Below are positions 56,593 through 64,000 of a DNA stretch of 64,000 nt, piece by piece (the stretch's first letter is position 1; every line of letters starts with the position of its first letter). Location: contig NC_133898.1 of the NCBI RefSeq assembly GCF_964199755.1, positions 131,004,224 through 131,068,223 on the forward strand, read 5' to 3'. This DNA comes from Larus michahellis (Eukaryota > Chordata > Aves > Charadriiformes > Laridae). The notes below the pieces were generated by a model. It ran no database searches. It saw only the letters and a list, made by a program, of their open reading frames with translations, and was not told the DNA's origin. The translations under genes were made by a program, and so were the position numbers.

Positions 56593-57994
56593 CAGGCAGA
56601 AATCATATCCCCTGCACTTTCTGTCTCCATCTCAGAAGCAACCAAAGGTCCTGAGCATCTTGTCCCATAGTGAAGTACCACTTCTGTTAAAAGTGAAGAG
56701 TTTCTCTTGAGAAGGTCTAAGTTCTGGTCTCTTTGGCCAGCTCTGGGCAGACCCTGGGAACATCACCTCCTGCGTCGAGGCAGGATGGAGAGTCCTCTGC
56801 CCAGATGAAGCTGCAGATAACAGATGGGACCAGTTTAACATCCTGAACATTGTGGGAGGTTGACGGGCTGCTGCTGTGCTTGTGACATGGTGGGCTCCGT
56901 CCCCTTCACCAATGTGTCTGAAGGCTGTGGTGGAGAGGAGAACCTGGGCCAGGAGCACCGGGCTGATGAATCTCTACCTGCACGTGTTGAGGAGCCCTGA
57001 ACAGTCAGGGTAGGACAACTTCTCAGGCCAGAGAGGCATGGTGACGGCAGGAGGGGACAGGCAGCTGTAATTAGCGTTGGGATTGCTGGTTGTGTTTATC
57101 AACCTAGCGCCGGCTGGCGGGGCAGCAAAGCAAGGGGCAGGAGCGAGCAGGGAGCGGTGCTCACGCTGGTGGGGCAGGGCTGAGTTCCATCCCCACGATG
57201 GGGAGCCCAGAGTAAATCCAGCTGCGGAATGCTGGACCGTAAGCAAAAATATAGCACTGTCGTGAGGCCATTTCTAGTTTTCTTATGTATTTCATGATTT
57301 TATTTTTTTTTTTTCATTTGCTTCCTTGACTCACTCAGCAGAAAACGTAAAAATAGCTTAAAAATGAGTGTTGGCGTATTTCTGAAGAGTCACTAATTCC
57401 TTCCCGTGAAGTTGCTTGGCCAGCATTTTCCTTTCAAGACCCTGCGGGCGCTCCTGCCGCTCCTGCGGGCGATGGAGGGCTCAGCCGCGGCGCCGTCCCA
57501 TCCCGCGACGCCCCCGGAGCAGCTTGGCCACGGGGTGTGCTTGGCCTGGGGAGGCCACAGGAGACCCCTGCCTCGGGACACTGAAGGCGGCGCAGGCGGT
57601 TTAGCCTGGCAGATGGGCTTTTTGCCTTGGCAAGCAAAAAAAAACCCACAAACGCAAGTGATTTTTATATATATTTTTGTATATGTATAGATGTATAAAT
57701 GTAAAACATGTATATGTATATAATGTATGTATAGAAATTTATACAACGAGTATTAATATTCATACTATATATATAAAATATTTGGCACCGAGGCACGTTC
57801 TTCATGAGACCCCTGTAAAACAGCCCTGCCTGCCTTTTCGCTGGGAAAAAGTTGGGCTAGTTAGCCCTTTTTTCATGGTCATCTGGCTACTTAGACTAGC
57901 TAGCCTTCTTCCACGGTCATCTCAGCTCCATCCATGGCCTCTGAAACAGCTCCCAGAAACAAGCCTGACGTCTCCCTCCATCCTTTCTCCGCAG

Positions 57995-58083
57995 ACCTTC
58001 CGCTGGCCGGTGGCAAGCAATATCGATGGGAATGAGATCCTGGAGATCCAGGTGTTCAACTACAGCAAAGTCTTCACCAACAG
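57995..58083 (+). CDS. OTOF: Otoferlin (OTOF) coding exon 3
   Basis: An 89-nt exon follows the acceptor ctttctccgcag. It reads [20 protein letters not shown] and then FNYSKVFTN, and ends AAC AG|GTGAGA in phase 2. The peptide is nearly identical to mammalian otoferlin residues about 47-75 ([29 protein letters not shown]), the core C2A strands. Exons 1-3 together give 227 nt, or 75 codons plus two bases, so exon 4 should begin with one base completing an Arg/Lys codon and then a LIGTF-like peptide. I searched 58084-64000 by eye for that peptide and did not find it, so intron 3 probably runs past the end of the window. Confidence 0.95.
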
Positions 58084-60432
58084 GTGAGAGCGTGGTCTGT
58101 CCTTCCCTCCCACCGCCCCACCAGGTCCTCCCCGGTGGGAAGAGGGAGCTCCTGCTTGAGCTGGAGCCACAGCCCCGTTTGCCGAGGAGGCTGGAGGGTG
58201 AGGAAGAACGGCGGCGGTGTCTCCTGGGAAGGGCAAGGAAGCTGAGATGCCACGTGCGAGGTTGCCAGCCACCAGCTGGTGGTCAGGGCTGTGTCTACGC
58301 CACGGTTCTTCCAAGGTGCTGCCGTTTGGTTCAACGCACTTTGCATGTGTTTAAGAGAAACTGAAGTCTTTTGGTTAATTACCAAGGTGGAAGTTGATAC
58401 CTAAGTGCAGTTCCCCGGCTCTTGCAAATTCTGCGAGTGGTTATTTATCTTATTCTTGCAATTTTTTTCTCACATAGAAACTACGCTGGTTGCCAGGACT
58501 TAGGTATTACATGCGATGTCAGGAACATTCTTTAAGGTTTCTGACAGTCTGAGCTTTGCCCCCACATTAATAAGGAACACGGGAGAAGGAAAGTTTGTCT
58601 GTCCCTTCTGTCAGCCTCAGTGTGTCTCATACCTTTGTCCATGCTGTCGTTGCAAAAATACGGGAGCATTTCACAAAAGCATGAAGTGGTGCATGGGAAT
58701 TGTCCTACAGAACATTTACACTGACATTAAAGAGAGGAAAGGAAAACAAGAGCCGAGGAAGGGCACTTGCTTGTGGTTGGGTGTTGCAATAATATTTGAA
58801 ATCCAGTGTCTTCCCCAGCTGGAGCTCAGCAGGGTCTCCTCACCATCTCCCAGGCACGTGTTCATGCAAAACCTTCCTTTAGAGCTGAAAAAATGAGGAG
58901 ACAGACAGATGGCATGCAGGGCAGGCATGCTGAATAGGCGTGATTTAAATAAAAATTTAAAAAAATACAAAGAAAAAACGCAAACGGAACAAAAAACCCA
59001 AACAACAAATGGAGAAAAAAAAAATTTATCTGCCTTTGTTTTGCTTTTAAGTAGGAGCTTGAGTAGCAGAAGGAGACTTGAAAAAACTTGGTTTATTCCT
59101 TTGCTGGCCGGGAGGAGAAAGGCAAGGAGCCCCCAGAGGGTCCCAGCCCAGGTGGGTGCGTTGGGTGGGGGATGAGCAGCAGATCCAGGCAGAAGAGTGG
59201 CCCAGGGCTGGTGGGGACACCTCAGCTCCGCCACAGGAGCCATACGTAGTACAGGTCACTTGGAGCTGTGTTCGGACCACCCCCTGCAGGCACCCCCATT
59301 GAGACAGTGCCGTTGTGGTGGTCGGTAGGTTCCTGAGTGATGGGCAGATGGAACAGGAGACCTGAATCGTTTCTGCAGCCCCCAGCTGTCCCAGGGTCCG
59401 TGTGAGAAGGGATTCCTCGGGGGCTGTGGGCAGCAGACGGGCGATGGGAGCCTGAGATGGATGGATGCAGACGTGGAGATCCACCTCCTTCCCCAGCCAG
59501 CATCAGCTCCAGCCTCTGGAACCTGCTCTCCATGTTGCACCCATGACAGCCGTGTTTTTTCTTTGGATGCTCCTTCCATCCCTTCCTTCACCTTCTACTC
59601 CCCCGGTGCAGCCTGGCCACTGCCACGCATTTGCAGAGGCTTAGTGCAGCCGGCAGCTGGACGACGTGAAGGGGCAGAGCATCCCTCCATCCACGATGGC
59701 CGGGAGCTTCGGAGCTCCCCGAAGGGAATGAAAACACGCCAACTGAATCAGACGGTTTTGCCCTAACAAACTGCACGTCAGGATGTACCCAGTTTCCCTC
59801 TGGACAGCAATTCTGCGTGCTCTGCACACAAAGCAGCAAGCCCTTCTCTCTCTCTATCTGTCTTAAAACCTGGGGAAAAAAAAATCCACTTCAAAGATGC
59901 GATAAAAAGGAGAAAGCGGTGTTTTTCTGTGTCTGGAAATGCAGAACCGTCCCTGTCCCTCCATGGAACTGGGAACTGGAGAGGCCAGGGCTCACCAGCA
60001 GGTTGCACCGATTAGAGGCTGAGGAAGTGGCCACTTGGGTAATCCCTTCCACCTTCAAGGTGACCAAAGTCTCTTTCTTAGAAATTTCCAAATACCCAAC
60101 ACAAAATAAATATCCAGTTAGTTCAGCCGAATTGCTTGAAGTGCCTTTTTTTTCCATTGGTGAGCCGCACGTGCGGCTGTATCAGCTAGCCAAGAGCCAC
60201 TTCTACTTCCAGGATGCCTTTCTCTTTTCCCATTTTCGTCACTTTGGACATTTTCCTCAGTTTGCCTTTGACCCGTGAGGGCCTGGGCTGCCGCAGAGGA
60301 GCAGCAGTAGCTGGCGGTGCAGGGGAGCAGGCTGCAGCCTGGGATGAAGCCTTCATCTCTTTATCGTCCACTGTGATCTGAGCTCGTTCAACCGATGTTT
60401 GTGTGCTGCAACCTCACCTTCAACAGGGGACT
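58084..60432. other. Start of OTOF intron 3
   Basis: Repeat-poor. Exon 4 (expected to read LIGTF after a one-base completion) was looked for here and through to 64000 and not found. Confidence 0.55.
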
Positions 60433-60850
60433 GAGCACAGAATCACTGGATCGCAGACCAGCAGGGGTTGGCAGGGCCCTCTGGAGATCATCCCGTCCAA
60501 CCCCCGGCCAGAGCAGGGTCACCCAGAGCAGGTGGCACAGGAACGCGTCCAGGCGGGGTTGGGATGTCTCCAGAGACGGAGACTCCCCCACCTCTCTGGG
60601 CAGCCTGTGCCAGGGCTCTGCCACCCTCACAGCAAAGAAGTTCCTCCTCATGTTGAGATGGAACTTCCCATGGTCAAGTTTGTACCCCTTGTCCTGTCCC
60701 CATCCTCCTGACACCCCCCCTTTCAGTATTTATAAGCGTTGATAAGGTCCCCCCTCAGTCCTCTTTTCCAGACTGAGGAGACTCAAATCCTTCAGCCTTT
60801 CTTCCTAAGAGAGGTGTTCCAGTCCCCTCAGCATCTTCGTAGGCCTGCCA
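60433..60850 (-). mobile_element. CR1 3' fragment, antisense, intron 3
   Basis: agcacagaatcactggatcg, CTCTGGAGATCATCCCGTCC, and late ORF2 to gtcccctcagcatcttcgta. Related to the long element at 14140-16148 rather than to the young subfamily. Confidence 0.9.
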
Positions 60851-61621
60851 TTAACTTGATTTCTTACCGTTAAGGGATTGCCAGATCTGCCGTGAGCAGG
60901 AATCTGGTTCCAACACCCCATGAGAATCAGCTTCTTCCATCAATTTAGTCTCTCCTCAGTACAAAGAACCCACCCACATGCTGTGGGTCTTGTCCCAGGG
61001 ACCCAGGAGTCTGAGCTGCGGCAGCTGGGCTCCCCCATCACGGTGTCTACGGCCCATGAAACCAGGAGCATCTCTGCCCATTGCTGGGCAGGTAATTTCT
61101 GCCCTCAAAAGCTGTTACACGTAGTGAAAGCAGCTCTCGGTCTTGTTTTTGAGAAGGTCATTCTTGGCCCCTCACATTGCGCAGTGGGTTCTTTACCATC
61201 TTTGCAGCTCTTTATCCCGCTGATGTTCAACTTTCGGCATCCTCCCTCTGAAGCACGAGGCAGCGGCTGGATGCATCCACTTCTGCCCCGCGTCTCCCCA
61301 GCCCTGCAGGCTGGGATGAAACACTTCTCTCTTCCCCCCATCCATCCTCCGTTCCCGCAGTTGGGCATTGATTGGCCGTTCATTTGCCGGGCTGGGCTGC
61401 TGGTGCACCGCACTCTCCAGAGATGTTGTGTTCATGGAAGTCAGGTCCATTTTTTCCCAGCCTGAGGTGCAGTTGCTGCTTCTTGGGAGTGTTTTTGGCA
61501 CATGAGCGCCCTCCTTGTCTGGCTCAGGCACACCCCATGGTCCCCCCTCCTCATGGTCCCCGTGGCTGCCTCTGCTCTCTCCTGGTTGACTCCAGCTTTG
61601 GAGTCCCCAGCATAAAAAGGA

Positions 61622-62080
61622 GTGGGGCCAGAGGAGGCCCCGGAGATGCTGGGAGGGCTGGAGCCCCTCTGCTGGGAGGACAGGCTGAGAGAGCTGGGGG
61701 GGTTCAGCCTGGAGAAGAGAAGGCTCCGCGGAGACCTTCCAGCCCCTGCCAGTCCCTCAAGGGGCTCCAGGAAAGCTGGGGAGGGACTCTGGAGCAGGGA
61801 GGGGAGCCGTGGGACGAGGGGGAAGGGTTTTACACTGAAAGAACGTGGATTTAGATGAGATTATTAGGAAGAAATTCTTTGGTGTGAGGGGGGTGAGCCC
61901 CTGGCCCAGGTTGCCCAGAGAAGCTGTGGCTGCCCCATCCCTGGAGGGGTTCAAGGCCAGGTTGGCCGGGGCTTGGAGCAACCTGGGCTGGTGGGAGGTG
62001 TCCCTGCCCAGGGCAGGGGGTGGCACTGGGTGGCCTTTAAGGTCCCTTCCAACCTAAACCATTCCGTGATTCTGTGACGG
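61622..62080 (+). mobile_element. CR1 fragment, sense, young subfamily, intron 3
   Basis: gtggggccagaggaggcccc to aaaccattccgtgattctgtgac. Confidence 0.94.
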
Positions 62081-62742
62081 CTCTGTCAATCTTTGCATTA
62101 TTTGAAGATTTGATTGTCACTTATTTTTACATGCCAGTCACTGATGTAGTAGTCACGAGCTTAATAGCAAAATTGCACCGCAGCACTGTCATTCAAAGAT
62201 GATTCTCAGCTGATGCCCTATTTTTAGAGTTTCTCCATTAATCTGCTCCTGTTACTGCGCAGCACTGATAGCAGGCAGTATTAAACCAAAAATTTTATAA
62301 GAATCTGCTCCTTTCGTGCCATTACCAAACAAACCGACTCCAAAGAAGCAAACCAAGCTTGTTTTGACAGGCTCTATCTCCTCGTAAACCTACCTTGGAT
62401 GTCATTGATAACGCTCCAGTTTTTAATTGCTGTTTCATTGAATCCCGTACAAGCTTTCCTATTCTTTTCCCAGGACGGCTGCCAGGTTATCCCGGCTCTC
62501 CCCATTCTCCCCGTATGAACTCTTTGCTGTGCTGGGATTTCTCTATTATTCCAGCTTCATTAAAAATTGATATCGGTGGATCAGAGGCTGCTGGTTCGTT
62601 TACGATGGTTATCCACAAACTCCCCCTGGCCTGCAGCAGCCAACAGAAATATTTATCCGGCACATTCACCTGCTTTGCATTGTTATGGGCTGGAACAGCA
62701 GCTGCTGCTCCTGTTTGTGGGATACGTTTGCCTTGAAATCAT

Positions 62743-63072
62743 ACAACCGCAGAATGGTTTAGTTTGGAAGGGACCTTAAAGATCATTGAGTTCCAAGTCC
62801 CCTGCCCTGGGCAGGGACACCTCCCACCAGCCCAGGTTGCTCCAAGCCCCGGCCAACCTGGCCTTGAACCCCTCCAGGGATGGGGCAGCCACAGCTTCTC
62901 TGGGCAACCTGGGCCAGGGGCTCACCACCCTCACACCAAAGAATTTCTTCACAATATCTCACCTAAATCTCCCCTCTTTTAGTTTAAAACCATTACCCCT
63001 TGTCCTATCGCTACAGACCCTGCTAAAAAGCCTGTCCCCATCTTTCTTGTAAGCCCCCTTTAGGTACTGAAA
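62743..63072 (-). mobile_element. CR1 3' fragment, antisense, intron 3
   Basis: acaaccgcagaatggtttag to cttgtaagcccccttta. Confidence 0.92.
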
Positions 63073-63857
63073 TGCTGAGCTCCTCCTCCCCAGCTCGGGT
63101 CTCCTCTCGCCCCACCGTGGGACACAGCTGGACCAGCCCAGGGCAGAGGTGGAGAGTCCAGCCCAGCGGTGGAGTGTCCAGCACCTCCCTGCAGAGCTTT
63201 GCCGGAGTTTTAATTACCTGTTCTCTCTTTCTCTACTAAATTAAAAAGCTCTTCAGGCTAGAAACAGTTTGCTCGTGCTGGCATTCCCGAGAGCGGAAGG
63301 ATGCACCCCGCAGGCTGGCTGTGGCGGTGGTGCCTTCGGTCCCTCAGCAGTTAAGAGACCCAGCACAGCGTGCTCTCCTTGCTGCCCGACTTTGCTTTGG
63401 GCCACCGGAGCAGCTCATCCCCGCAGCCCAGCCCAGGAAAGGAGCCGGGATCAGAGAGCCCCTTCAGCAAACACCAAACAAGCCATCTTCTCTGGGAAAC
63501 TGGAGCCCGAAAGGGGCTTCACCTCCTCTCTCTGCACTGCAGGTGCCCCTGGGGAGTTAGGGCTCAGCTCAGGTGCCCACATGGATCTCCAGCTTCTGGA
63601 AGGACCATGTCTCCTGTAGATCCAAAGTTCTATCCCCCAGCCCTGTGTTCACCTCAGACATCCCAGGACATCTATGGGCCCACAGGTGCTCGTCTTTGGA
63701 GCTGAATCCCCAATGGCTGGAGAAGGGTCTGGGAGAGCCAGGAGCAGCAAGGCATGTCCTGACCCAGGGCAACGTGCTTTGGGCACAGGGAGCTGAGAAC
63801 TGGCTGTGGCTGAAGTTCCCTGAAGCAGAAGATAACCAGGAGCCTAAAGGGGGCAAT

Positions 63858-64000
63858 GACAGTTGCACCAGGGGAGGTTTAGGATGGATATTGGGAACAA
63901 TTTCCTCCTGGAAAGGGTTGTGAAGCATTGGAAGAGGCTGCCCAGGGCAGTGGTGGAGTCGCCATCCCTGGAGGGATTGAAAAGCCGGGCAGACGTGGTG
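63858..64000 (+). mobile_element. CR1 fragment, sense, running off the window
   Basis: Starts tgacagttgcaccaggggag and is still inside the CR1 3' UTR at the last base. Confidence 0.93.

Noticed and set aside
58516-58896. 126-codon frame with a Cys-rich start (CPFCQPQCVSYLCPCCRC)
   Set aside because: The cysteine pattern suggests a zinc ribbon at first sight, but the frame lies in OTOF intron 3 on the sense strand, has no splice support, and the rest is unlike any domain I know.
59047-59766. Overlapping 100-145 codon frames in OTOF intron 3
   Set aside because: Open in several frames on both strands with no similarity to otoferlin exon 4 or any known family.

Overview
The window is vertebrate nuclear DNA, and almost certainly from a bird. 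Three things point there. It is saturated with CR1 LINE fragments that end in the avian octamer tail (repeats of ATTCTATG/GATTCTAT). It carries LTR pieces of avian ERVL type. It also holds exons of two vertebrate genes in a conserved arrangement. I see nothing bacterial, no CRISPR array and no rRNA or tRNA gene. The species cannot be named from the sequence, although the CR1 load looks heavy: my intervals add up to roughly 17-18 kb, a little over a quarter of the window.

Two protein-coding genes can be supported. On the minus strand, three exons (25712-25556, 24778-24666, 20501-20357) encode the C-terminal part of CIMIP2C (FAM166C/C2orf70), a ciliary/sperm-tail microtubule inner protein. Splice phases agree at both introns, the stop codon is at 20359-20357, and an AATAAA signal lies just beyond it. 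The first coding exon was not found. On the plus strand, the first three coding exons of OTOF (otoferlin) lie at 37168-37246, 43996-44054 and 57995-58083, with a CpG-rich promoter around 36895-37600. They encode the first 75 residues, the N-terminal half of the C2A domain. The rest of OTOF lies beyond 64000. The two genes are divergent, as OTOF and CIMIP2C are in human.

Layout: 1-20350 is intergenic sequence with CR1 fragments, three probable LTRs (about 3857-4245, 10663-11073, 16373-16572) and a 2-kb CR1 (14140-16148) carrying a reverse-transcriptase ORF, inserted into an older CR1. 20357-25712 is the known part of CIMIP2C, with CR1s in its introns and a minisatellite that has copied one of its splice donors. 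25733-36890 is the intergenic or 5' region, with a CR1 inverted pair, an AT-rich palindrome, a long coding-like minisatellite (27383-28290), a 16-bp satellite (31325-31765) and an LTR that splits a CR1 (35692-36406). 36895-64000 is the OTOF promoter, exons 1-3 and introns 1-3. The introns are packed with CR1s, the long ones mostly antisense, and two more minisatellites.

I found no novel multi-gene system. The most unusual observation is the tandemly repeated splice donor in CIMIP2C, followed by the structured repeats and nested insertions. All identifications come from reading the sequence and from recalled family knowledge; no database search was run.
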